Source of the DNA: Cheiracanthium punctorium
Taxonomy: Eukaryota; Arthropoda; Arachnida; Araneae; Cheiracanthiidae
NCBI GenBank assembly: GCA_038373885.1
Contig: JAWZYV010017494.1
Location: forward strand, 682,001 to 746,000
DNA: 64,000 nucleotides
Direction of reading: 5' to 3'
Below are positions 36,811 to 47,692 of this stretch, one piece after another. A program made the position numbers and the translations under genes. Positions within the stretch are counted from its first letter, which is position 1, and each line of letters begins with the position of its first letter. The notes under the pieces were generated by a model. The model worked only from the letters and a program-made list of their open reading frames with translations, ran no database searches and had not been told where the DNA came from.

Positions 36811-39800
36811 TTCTTTATTATAATATATTTCTCTCAGTATATCGTTCGCAATTTTCAATTTCTATGCACAGTATATAAGTTTTAGATGTGCGTAATAATA
36901 TAATAAATAGGTGTATCCCATATTAAATTCAGTATAACAGTTAAATTCAGTTTTGGAATTTTCAGTTGTTTGGCAAGTTTCGGAGAGAAACTTAGCAGAA
37001 ACAGTAATTGATTCTTCATCATCATAGATATATCATGAAAAAGTTATAACCGGACAGAGGTATTTGAACAAAAAATTTCCCCATCGTTTGAAATTTTGAG
37101 TATGATGTTCTTTGAAGAGGAAGAAAACGGCCAAATGGAACAACTTAAGAATTCCCAAAATGATAAACTAACTTAGTACAGTAGAACAGTTGATACTTCT
37201 TTTAGTATTTTTTATGGTGCAAATACTTAGTCCGAGTGAAATTTTACGGAATGATGTCAATTATGTTTTATTTATGTGACATCTCCGATTCTTTCTGCAA
37301 CAGATACTTTGATTGCACAAGATATTTTGATTGTACAAAGTCGCTACGACCGCGTCTGAAAATTCTTCCTGTAACACGAAATTAATCAAATGATGTAATA
37401 CCTTTAATAACATCATTTAAATTAGGCTAAAATTAATTGTAGAAATACAATATATGTCTTTAAAATTAGTTACTAATAATGACATTGAATAAGTAAATGG
37501 GAACGTATTTTCAAAATTTTTATTTGTGAATATATTTTACAAAATGAAATGACTGTGTAATAATGTACAAATAATGAAGGAAATTTTCGATCTCAAACTT
37601 TCAGAATGCTTAAAATTCCGCCATCTAAAACCTAGAGCTGCAACAAAATAAAAAATAACTTAAAGTAATTAAATAAATCATAAGAAAATAATAATATTTC
37701 AACGAAAAATGAACATAAATGATTAAAAAATTAAAAAATGCACATAAAAAACCAAATTAAACATATTTATACAAAAATAATATTAAAAGAAGGAAATTAA
37801 ACTAATAAATGTGTATTTTTGAAATTCAATACAGTTAGACCATGTAATAACCGTAAAAAAATATACTATCCATTATGTAACATATGAATTGTTTTTATGT
37901 AAAATATATGAATTTGTTGCTGTTTCAAGAACAAATATTTCTGATTAATTACGCATTCATTAAAGTAGAAATAGTTCATTGATAATGAAAATAGATATTT
38001 CGAAGAGGAAAATCTCAAATGATCTGTGTGCCGAAAATTTGAAGTCAATTATTTAAATTGAGTAACAACCGAACATACTACCAAATTTCATTTCATTTAT
38101 TGCGGCTATTTTAAGTGATTACCGAACAAAAAAAAAATACATACTTTTAGCAAAATTTCAAAAACCTTAGAAAACACGGAAATTTTTGATGACACTGCTT
38201 TGAAACTTCGTAGGTTATAACAGTTGCTACAATCATAAACAGTCGGGAATATTATCTATTATCAGAAACCCATTGATAGGAATTTGTTAGCATTAAAATT
38301 ATTTAATACCTAACATTTCTCAATCAGTTTGAATTTCTTTACGTTTTCTTCCTATTGTACATTTTGGTAAAGTTCCACCATTTTGCTAGAATTGTGAAAA
38401 TCTGAATTGTATAAGATAATAATGCCAATTTTCGCTTTGACGACAACTCGAAAAGCAGTAGGCAATCAATCGGCCTTATAACCTACAATTTTACGGGCTT
38501 TACAATCGATTAATTTTTTCAAAACTTGAACATATTGCTTTTATAGATGCCTGCAACCCTTGCATTCGAAAAGTTACTTCTAAGCAATGTATTCGTGTTT
38601 TTGTGCATTTGAACGAAAAAGCGCCTAAATAATTTTCTTATTTTAAGATAAACATATGCTTGAAAACACATTTCAAAAATTTCAAAAGTCCAGAAAATTA
38701 ATTTTACAGTTTCTTGCATTTTAATTCAATAAAATTAAGGCAATCTATTTTTTTCTCTTTCGGATTAAGTGATATGTTAAAAATAATCCTGACTGACCAC
38801 TCAGAAATTTTTGAAATTGAGGAACTATTAAAAATCCTGAAAGTTATATTTTTAGGTATGTTTGTTTGTTACATTTTAAAGAAAAAAGTTACGGCTGGCG
38901 CTTCTCCTTTTCTTTGAGTTATGATAGACGATATTAAAAATAATATTTTACTTCCAGCACCCATTGGGATTAGAATTGTTACAAATCAAGTTAAAATAAC
39001 GCTTTAGGCACGAACTACAAAGCTCCTAAAATTGCACAATCTAATAGATTTAACTCACCCTAAATCAGTGAGTTGGAGTCATCTTCCCCTTTACATAGAG
39101 AAATCAAAATATCTAATTTTACTACAATTTATAGTAAATTACAAAAGCTATTGTAACATATTAGTATTTTTAGTTCAGATGCTCTCATTTAATTTTGGTC
39201 TCATTTAATTTTGTTGCAAATAAATAATCGAAAATTAATTTATCCATTTCCTAATTTATTGATGTAGTTAAAGGTGTTTTTTGGCACAAAAATAATCTGT
39301 TAATTTAGTAAGAAATACTTTTCACTAAACAGAAAAAATACAAAAAATTCACAAGCACACACACACATTTTAATAAATTTCACACTACACTTGACTGGAG
39401 ATACGCATCAATTGATAAATAGCAATTAAGGATGTAGTAGGGATGTATTGTTAATTCAGTCAATTTAATCTTAAATTGAACCAATTATCAGAAAGTACAA
39501 AATAATATAGCACAATAATGTAAGAATACATAAATCAAAGAGAATTGAAAAATACTGCTGTTTAACATTTTTATCGAGAAGGAATTAAACGGATTAAAAA
39601 TACATGCTTAGATTCTTTTAACACATATTCTACTTTAATAGAAAATTTAGAAGGCAAAATAATTTTTTCATGTTTATGCTTTCGGAATCCGATTTTTTAA
39701 AATTATTAACTACACATACGATAATTTTTAGAGTACTAACTTGAGATATTGCTTTAGACTTTATAGAATGTGAGCTGATTACATACATCTAACTTGTATT

Positions 39801-40134
39801 TCTGTTTGAGAAAAAAAAATAATTAAAATTTGACATTTCTCTTTCCCCTCCTTCCCCAACCCTCCCACCGTAATTATTGTTATCTACTCTTGTGTGTTTT
39901 TCATTTAACACATTCACGGCTGTTAAAATAAGATTATTATTATTATTATTTCCGGAACATGTTAAATTAGTTAGACTTATTTGAAATTCATTTCATTTGG
40001 AAGCTTTTGTTCTTCCTACAACTGTCTTGCTCTTAAACTTCATTCCCATTTTGTTGTCAAAAACGGACATCCTAGTTTTACGGATATAGTGCAACTTCCG
40101 TCAAATATTAATTAAAAACTAAACATTAGCGCAA
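36811..40134. other. 3.3 kb AT-rich, no gene seen
   Basis: Short frames at 37866-38048, 38519-38719 and 38714-38917 have no domain. A short (CA)n at 39356-39367 and a (TTA)n run at 39932-39951 are the only repeats noted. Confidence 0.5.
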
Positions 40135-40395
40135 CAGCCCAGGTGGGGGCAAGACCTTCATCCAAGCCTTCGCGACCATGGGCCTTGGGGTACGGAACCA
40201 TATGCGTCCCCTTCCCCTTGTGTTTACTCCACAAGCAAGCTTGCTCCTAAGTCTGTCGACCCACGACAAGAATGAAAAAGTGACACAACATACTCCAGTC
40301 CGGAAATTTAATAATAGGGTGCCTTGGTTCCCTATACAAACCCTTCCTTTTTTTTTTTACAAGAATTATGAATCACCGGACGCTGTACATTAATT
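40135..40395. other. GC-rich block, possible retroposed fragment
   Basis: The sequence from AACAGCCCAGGTGGGGGCAA to the poly(T) at about 40347-40357 is far more GC-rich than its surroundings. Read on the minus strand, the A-run would lie on the 5' side of the block, not at its end. A 71-codon plus-strand frame (40178-40393) shows no domain. I do not recognise tRNA boxes. It may be part of a SINE or another element. Confidence 0.35.
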
Positions 40396-42533
40396 TAAGG
40401 TACATATTTTCAAGTCACAACAGTTTTGTAAAAACTCTTCATGCTTAGCTACTTTTGGAAAGTGGAATCACAGTAACTACAAACTTAATGAAAAGTCGCC
40501 TAATAATCGTACTTGGGCATCCTTTGTTCTAATCCCATTCTCCTGTCCAGGCTAAACTGGGACTCGCTAATGTATGAAGAACATTTGCAGGGTCAGGATA
40601 AATAAACGACCGGATTAAAAAAAATTTATATATTTTTTAGAACAATTATACATATTACAATCAATGACACTCGAAATAAAGAAAAACTACTTTTTTTACC
40701 ATCATCGTTCAATGAATTTAGTGTTACAGTTCAGAAAAGTTAAACTCTTGATGAAGCTGTGCAGTTGTAAAGAGATACAATAAAAGTGAACATTTTGCAT
40801 TATGTCACAAACAACTGGCCTATTATTGTACAGTTCTTCTTTCTTCGCAGAAAAATCAGTCTCTTTCAGCAGCAATTGGTAGCAATTGACTGAACAAGTT
40901 ACAAATTTTGTTATTTCCGCAACTTCAACAAAGACAAAAAATATTCACAATGGTGACCGTTTTTTGTATCTTCACAACTTCATGGGGAGTTTCACATCTA
41001 TACTCATAGTATCTATAGGTCGACGTTAAAAAAATAATAATAATAACCGCTTTTTTTTTTCTCTGTAACTTCGCCTATCACATGCTGCAATAAACGTAAT
41101 AGTTTCGAAAATACAAATTTACAAAATCGGTGTGCTAATCCCGTATAATTGAAATCTTGCGTTTATTCAAAATTTTTCCACAAAAATAAAGCTGCGACAG
41201 AGAATGAGGCAGAGCTGAGCGCACATAACCGAATGTGGATGAAGAGGTAAATGGCCCTGGTCACGTCTTTTTCAAGGTAAACATTACTTCAGCTGTCACA
41301 CTCCTCTTTAGAATTGAGAACCCTCTCACCACATCACACTACGCAATTATTCTGCGCGAAATATTTCTGTGTGCTCTCTCCCTGCAACATCCGCTTATAG
41401 TCAGAGGATGCTAATGTGAGTACTTTTCCATTTGCTGTTCTTTTTTTTGTTGTTGTTGTTGAGGTTCTTTTATAGAAGTCACATGGTATTTTGTGAATCG
41501 GATTTTTTATTCTTTATTTGGATGTTTGCAACTGCTCTTCCGTTATTATTTTTCCGTAGGTTGAAATACGTTCACAAAGCCACACTAAAGCTAGACATTT
41601 CATGCAATTTTGTAACCGCCGTTTTGCAATAGTGATTTGATAATGCAGAATGTTGGCAATTTTATTCTGGTTCTATCAGTAGATGTTTCAGAATGTAGCT
41701 TTGTGCAGACCAGGTTTTCACTCAAAATAAATAAGTATGTTTGCGTTTTAACCCTTACTATATAATACATATGTGAATCAATCAATAAAGACATCAACTG
41801 TTATGAAAAATTCTAGATTGCTCAGCAGCCACTACTAAACTGAAAAAGGAACGGTTTATTAACTTTTAAAAGGTCTATTTTATACGAAAAATCAATCATG
41901 AATAATTTTACATGAAAATATATTTGATGTAAAACACTGATTAAAATAAATTGCGTTACGTCACATATCAAGTTAATTCTCTAAATCGTCCGACGACGAC
42001 ATTCGACGATATGCATCCCTCCAATCTCACTAAATGACCCTAAACGTGGTGATTTTTGGCGAAGTTTAGTCGAAAATAAATCCCCCAAAGTGAACCCAGC
42101 ATTTCGATGACTACCATATTTTTTAGCAAGAAATCAAGCACTAATGTTTCCTTTATTGGGAATTTTAACGGTTCATAATTCACGATCTAATTAATAGATT
42201 TACGTGCAATTAAATGCAACGCTTGATTATTTAATGAGCATAACAATAGTTTTAGACTAAATTTAACCGTAGAAGCGCATGTCCATTCCTAAATTTGTAA
42301 CATTATACTGCTATAGTTTATCTTTGTGTAAGAAGCCATAATTATAGTGTTACTGGTGCACTTTACATTGGCTGATTTAACACTAGATAAAAAAAAAATA
42401 TCATAAAGTACAATTATGGATTATTTTTTGTTATAGTCTAACCCTCAGTGAAATGTTATTGCTTTGTCAATAAAGCTATCCAGAAGCAAATTACAATAGC
42501 GCCCATTGTTTATACAATCACAAAAGAGGAATA
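40396..42533. other. no gene seen
   Basis: A slightly more balanced patch with mixed base content lies at 41200-41410, but no frame, splice pattern or domain supports an exon. Frames at 41432-41632 and 41600-41797 are unsupported. Confidence 0.45.
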
Positions 42534-42705
42534 CAGTCCACACCATAATTAAATAAGCATTTGGCCACGATAAATTGTCCTAATAAGCGGGATATTCCAT
42601 TATCCAGTGTCACATTTAACAATTACTGTGGTTCGGCAGTTTGCAAATTTATCTCATTAAGCGGCATACTCTTTTAACCAATATTCCACTAACAGAGTTT
42701 GACTG
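42534..42705. mobile_element. 172-bp pogo-like MITE
   Basis: The left end CAGTCCACACC and the reverse complement of the right end, CAGTCAAACTC, lie between TA dinucleotides (42532-42533, 42706-42707). Internal AATAAGCGGGATA and ATTAAGCGGCATA occur toward each end in the same orientation, as in pogo/Tigger-type MITEs. The inverted repeat beyond the first bases is weak. Confidence 0.5.
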
Positions 42706-43537
42706 TATTACTTATGAATACAGTCTCTTATTTTTAGCTATAAAGTGGTTTGTATGTCATTATCTGAGTATATTATTAGAAACTGTGAAGTTAGATTAAA
42801 AGTGTTCTGAAATTCTACAATGAAAGCAAGATACTATAAAATTTATTTGTATATCCAATTACTGTAAGTTTATATTCGCGATTTCGACTAAAAAGTTTGT
42901 ATATGAAAGTGTGGGATGATGCATTCCGCTCTTAATTCAAATTTTCACACATTTAGAAATCGATACATAATATTTTCAAAGTGTGCTTAATATTACATGC
43001 AAATGTTACGTTCGGGAGTTACTAGAACCGTTTTATTGAATGTTCAGTTTAAGTGCAAAATTACTTGTATCGAAAAGTGGTTTTAAATGCGTATTTTGAC
43101 AACAAAATTGGACAGCGCAAATTTTCAGAAGACATCATATACCAATCGTTTCTCTAAATTGGAGAATTCTGACTAAATCTATACAAAAAATCGATTGTTT
43201 TCTAGTTGTATTAATTCTAATCAGCATTAGAATCTAATATGCATTAAAATCTAATAGGTATTAGAAATTGTTAAAATCTGTTTTAAGAGTATTTGTTTCC
43301 AGTGAAATAATTTTATAACGCAAAATTGGTTCTACAAATTTTTACCCGGGATTACTCGCGCGAAAAGGGTGTTTTTTTGTGTTTTTAACTGTAAAATCGA
43401 TACATGAGAGGTAAAAAAATGAAAAACAAATAAATAAATATGGCTATAAGCATACATTTATAAACAGTACTTGAAAGACAATATAAAAACATGCTTATAT
43501 ACTAAAATTACATGCTTATATACTAAAGCCTCTCTTA
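42706..43537. other. AT-rich stretch, no gene seen
   Basis: Only short direct duplications are present, such as ATGCTTATATACTAAA twice at 43492-43527. Confidence 0.5.
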
Positions 43538-43936
43538 GAACAATAGAAGTACTCTCACAGGGTGTGACATACCCGGCTTGTCAATATTAAAAATCCTAAT
43601 TGACGATTCCACTAGAAGTTTTTCCCCTTTCAAGGTTATGACTTTAAAGTCCACTGCACCAGGCCTCATCAATTTTCAAATAAAAGTTAGGAAGGTACTT
43701 AAAAAAAGGGTAGCTCAGAACAATAGCTTTAGTCCTCGCGCAGGGTACGACACACCCGACGTGGTGATATCCGAAAACCTACTTGAAGAATTTCAAAAGA
43801 AACTTTCCCCTTCAAGGCTATGACCTTAGAGCCATCTGAACGAGGTTTCATCCATTTTCAAAAAAATCTTAAGATGACACATCGAAAACAAAAGCGTAGC
43901 GGGTGTGTTATACCCTGCGCGAGTACTGCCGGGTTA
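43538..43936. mobile_element. inverted-repeat element with 180-bp internal duplication, piggyBac-like end
   Basis: AGTACTCTCACAGGGTGTGA on the left (from 43549) pairs with AGTACTCGCGCAGGGTATAA (reverse complement of 43900-43926). On the right the pairing end is followed outward by GCCGGG and TTAA (43932-43936), as in piggyBac-type TTAA-CCC ends; the left outer end has decayed. Inside, the unit starting GAACAATAG recurs 180 bp later (43538 and 43718) with CCCCTTTCAAGG(T/C)TATGA and CATC(A/C)ATTTTCAAA blocks. No transposase is present; the 81-codon frame at 43578-43823 has no domain. Confidence 0.55.
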
Positions 43937-44525
43937 AGCGGTAAGAAGTAATTACTTACATTTTTAGAATTACTTTTAATTCTTTAATTGCTTATTCATC
44001 CACCCTTTACGATCCCAGCAATGCATTAAAATAGTTCACAACGAAATAAATGTTTTATAATAGAATTTCTTTTAATGTTCAACTTCATAATTATCTTGCT
44101 TATGTATTAAATGACATGCTTAACTTGGATGCGAAGATTTCTATCTTAATACAACGTTCAAAAATTCGCGTAACTATAACCAAATACGATACTCATAATT
44201 AAGACGATCATACTGCGAAAAAAAAATTAATACTAAAAACAAAACTTGTAATTATGGTGAAAATGTGCTAAGCTGTTTTGAAAACGTGCCAAAAGCAACC
44301 GCTTCGAATTCCTTTTTTTATAAAAAGATAGCCATTTTTTATTCGTTAAAAAAAACGGTTGTGATATAGCAGACGTTAGAAAAAAGTGCCTTAGATACAT
44401 TAAGACGATGCTATCGAAATTTAATCAGTTAATCTAATACATTTCATACGCAACTTTGCTTCTGTTTGAAAAATGTTTGCATGAAAATATAATTATTGAT
44501 TTTGCAGTTTAAAAGTTAATAGTTT
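43937..44525. other. AT-rich stretch, no gene seen
   Basis: Nothing recognised. Confidence 0.5.
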
Positions 44526-44704
44526 CATGGGCGCCCATGAAATAGGGAGGGGCTATGCTTCAATTTCTAGCTCCCATATTATCGTTATGATTTACGTAAT
44601 GGTATAAAGTAAGTGGTACAACACTAACTCATAGATCTTTCTAGGGCAGGATCCCTGACTTGCCCCCCCCCCTTCCATTAAAAAAAATCATATGAGCGCC
44701 CATG
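44526..44704. mobile_element. 179-bp MITE, GGGCGCCC family, copy 1
   Basis: The ends CATGGGCGCCCAT and CATGGGCGCTCAT (reverse complement of the right end) form terminal inverted repeats that are themselves palindromic. The interior shares ATCGTTATGATTTACG, CAACACTAA, TTTCTAG and AATCATATG in the same order with 54157-54333. The flanking 8-mers (AATAGTTT and TATAAGTT) match only partly, so the target duplication has decayed or is mis-set. Likely hAT-type. Confidence 0.7.
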
Positions 44705-44811
44705 TATAAGTTTTTCTATAATTACATTAAAGTTGAATACAAATATTCAGATCTTTTTTGCCTTCCACCACATATGAACGTACTTCATGTTAAAATTCTT
44801 ATTAAACGATA

Positions 44812-45140
44812 CACTCTCAAAAATTATTTCTTCAATTCACGTACATTTTACTGTCAGTAGTGCTGCCAAAAAATCTCTGTTACTTGACGAATATGTTTTT
44901 TTTTGTGGCAATTGAAGAAACTTCTTCCGATTAAACATTTTTTTTTCCTCTTCAGATTTTTGAGAAAAATTTACGGAAATAAAACTTTTCCAAGGAGTTC
45001 GGAAATTATTCAATGATAAACGGGGAATAAATTGCAGTATAAAAACGCACTCTTAAAATTTTTTCTTCAATTTATGGAAATTTTTCTGGCAACAATGCTG
45101 CCAGAATATTCCTTATTGACGAATCTTTTAGAGTGCGGAA
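44812..45140. repeat. MITE-like element with two related TGCTGCCA units
   Basis: CACTCTCAAAAATTATTTCT (44812) recurs as CACTCTTAAAATTTTTTCTT (45048). Both are followed by TTCAATT, TTTTWCTG, TGCTGCCA and TTGACGAAT. The block closes with TTTTAGAGTG (about 45127-45136), the inverse of the starting CACTCTMAAAA, giving short terminal inverted repeats. Related pieces lie at 23274-23440, and a similar CTCTGAAAAAAT start lies at 55244. Confidence 0.5.
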
Positions 45141-45183
45141 ATTATTCGTTGAAAAATCAGGGACAGACTAGTGTACAAAGCGC

Positions 45184-45430
45184 TACCCTGGTGGTGCAGT
45201 GGCTAAGGAACTATTCTATCCCACTTTAGGCCTGGGTTCGATTTCCAACATGCGCTTGGGGTGTTAAATTGTTCGCCCCTTTATAGGGGGTAACGCTATT
45301 GGGTACCCCGCATAATAAAATGGCCAGTAATTCAGGTCTTATTTGTGGCAAAATGTTTTGTGGCCAGTGCCAGTCCATTGGGAAAAATAAATGGTGACTA
45401 AAAACACGAATTTTTCTGAGAATGTATACC
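45184..45430 (+). mobile_element. tRNA-derived SINE
   Basis: The head carries an A-box-like GGTGCAGTGGCTAAG (45192-45206) and, about 27 bp later, a B-box GGGTTCGATTTCC (45234-45246), the internal RNA polymerase III promoter of tRNA-derived SINEs. The body includes CCCCTTTATAGGGG and ends in an A-rich region near 45390-45405. No target-site duplication is clear, so the ends are approximate. The source tRNA cannot be named. Confidence 0.7.
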
Positions 45431-45607
45431 TTGAAAAGACTCAAACGGTATCAGCATTTTTTATTCAATTATATTTGCTGCACTTATGTAGCTCAAACAT
45501 TTGGAAATGACTAAACAATTTTATAACTGTATTGACTTTAATCGCACTTTGAGAAAGGGGCTACAGGGATTTGAAGCGGTTTCAGATATTAAAATCGTCA
45601 TATATCA

Positions 45608-45850
45608 GATTCGTTTAACAAGGATCCCAGGTAACACGTAGTAGTCTGCTAATATCAAGAGAATGGGTTCCGGTTCCCTCACAGAATGTGCAGAGAGGTC
45701 CAGTCCTCTTGGTCTTTGACAGTTTCTTTATGATAGCAATTAGTATCAACTTTAACCTATGAATATTCATAGTGGACATTGAAATTAAATGCACAAGTCC
45801 AAAAATTAATAAATCCCTATCACAAAAAATTGTAAAAGACGTTCCTCCCA
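45608..45850 (-). pseudogene. possible retrotransposon gag zinc-knuckle remnant
   Basis: The minus-strand 78-codon frame ends in a basic stretch, then C-x2-C-x6-H with no final Cys at the expected spacing. The C..C..H order recalls the CCHC knuckle of BEL/Pao-like gag proteins. This is weak similarity by eye, not established homology. The frame is short and isolated. Confidence 0.2.
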
Positions 45851-46064
45851 TTTAAAATCCTACTATATAGTTACGATGATACTTGACTCACCGACTGTAA
45901 CAATTCCGGTCAGCCACGCCAAGATAAAACTTTTGCCGCAATTACTCGAAAAAAGATTAAAAAGTTCAGCACAAAAAGCGTAACAGCATCTACACCATTG
46001 GTACGATTCGCTTTAAAGCTTTCATAATTAGGTAGAATAGAAACATTCAGAAAACAATTTGCGC

Positions 46065-46116
46065 TTCTTTAAAAAATTGAAAATCCACCCTTTCCCTTAT
46101 TATTAAGCGATTTTTC
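46065..46116 (+). repeat. dispersed repeat, copy 2 (partner at 4655)
   Basis: GAAAATCCACCC, TTTCCCTTAT and AGCGATTTTT are in the same order as at 4655-4708. Confidence 0.6.
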
Positions 46117-46182
46117 TCTATTTTCAGGTCCATTTTATTACCGAGAGTAAAAAAAAAGGTGATCATTTAAGTGGTAAAATTA

Positions 46183-46258
46183 GACATAGTCATCAGGTTT
46201 AGATAGACAATTGTCAATTAGACATAGTCAAAAAAGACATAGTCATCAGGTTTTAAAG
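46183..46258 (+). repeat. short tandem repeat of AGACATAGTCATCAGGTTT
   Basis: TTAGACATAGTCATCAGGTT occurs at 46181. A truncated TTAGACATAGTCA and then AGACATAGTCATCAGGTTTT follow within 75 bp. Confidence 0.8.
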
Positions 46259-47623
46259 GGAAGGTTGCGATTCCAATTTGTTTAAATAAGTTTTTATAGG
46301 TAACATAGTTTAACTTTTTTTATTATGCATGCCGTCTGCATGAAGCATTGATATAAGAGGGTCTGTTTACACAAAACGAAATCGTTCAAATGCGAAAAGT
46401 TTCCACGCATTTCCAGAAGAGCGTGAGATTCGTATATTTCAACTTAATAAAAATGGAAGCTATTTATTTGAATTGGTCGAAGATTAAATATATTGAGCGT
46501 GGACATATTTTCCGTCAAATGTTTCTTTTAGCGTCCGTTGTAATTGCATCCACAACGGGCTGTATCTTCTAGTGCTCATATAGGATATACAGACAATTTT
46601 TTATGATATACATAAACATATTTTCCTTAAGGAGCATGCCATTAGTATAAGTGAAAATATAATATAAATTAAAAGTTCAAAAGCTGCGTCAACATTTATT
46701 GTAGTACTTAGAAGTCAAAAGGAGAGTGAAATAAATCCCCGTCATATTATTAAAGGAAGGCGTTTCTTCCGATAATTATACATGACATTACAATATATTT
46801 CACTTATCGTAGAACAAAACTAAATATGAATTTGTTAATCCATATATCGGAAAGTACAGTGAATTCTGAAGAATAATAATAATATCTGAGAAATCTGTAC
46901 GCTTCCAATGTTGATGAATAAAATTAACCTATTTAAGAAGTAGAGAAAAACAACAGATGTGCTAACCGTGTCACTTGAAACATAGTCCATTCTCGAAAAT
47001 CAATGTCATAAATTATTGACGCTCACGAAGTGTTAAAAACTTATTGGCATTCATCCTACAGTGTGATAGTTCCTTTCTCTTTCCATTTATCTTAAGCCCC
47101 AGCTGCACGTAAACAAACTGGCGAAGTCGAATGGTATTGCCTCTTCAAACATATCCGCGATGTCTTGCGACATATATTGATGGGACGATGACTAATTACC
47201 AATGTTTTTCCTCCGAGTTCCGCATGTATATTATAGTAGCTTGCGTGATGAGTCTGTTCAATGTTGAATGTCTAGAAACTGGCTAGGGTGTGTTTTAAAT
47301 TGAGGTATCTAGGAATCAGGTAAATTGACGTCACGATAATGTAAAAATATGAATTTAGAATGCCAGACGAGCGAACAAAATTAAACGCTACATATGGCAT
47401 TGCACGAGATAATCCAAGTAGCTGGCATATTAGCCCAGAGTATTAGAATTTAGATACCAAATTATAACAAGGTAAAAGTTGTTAGACTACACATCTTACT
47501 GAACATGTATACCATCTAAAATTTCCCCCCCCCGCTTCCTCCATTATATATGGCTATTATCCTTTATATATGGCCATCCCTATCTAGAATAAACAGTAAT
47601 AAACGTTTATGTACTTTCAACTG
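46259..47623. other. no gene seen
   Basis: The sequence at 47090-47290 is less AT-biased than its flanks but has no open frame or known motif. A C-run patch lies at 47525-47540. The 60-codon frame at 46390-46572 is unsupported. Confidence 0.45.
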
Positions 47624-47692
47624 CGATAGACCGTAATGAATCGGGATTTTATTGAGTGTTCCTGTAGAAGAACTATAATGATAAAGACACTC
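47624..47692 (+). repeat. solitary Helitron-minisatellite piece
   Basis: GATAGACCGTAATGAAT, ATTGAGTGTTCCTGTAGAAG, AACTATAATGATAAAGACAC follow the same order as the pieces at 6180-6240 and 8541-8610. Confidence 0.55.

Noticed and set aside
41200..41410. Possible host exon in a less AT-rich patch
   Set aside because: No sustained open frame or convincing splice pair.
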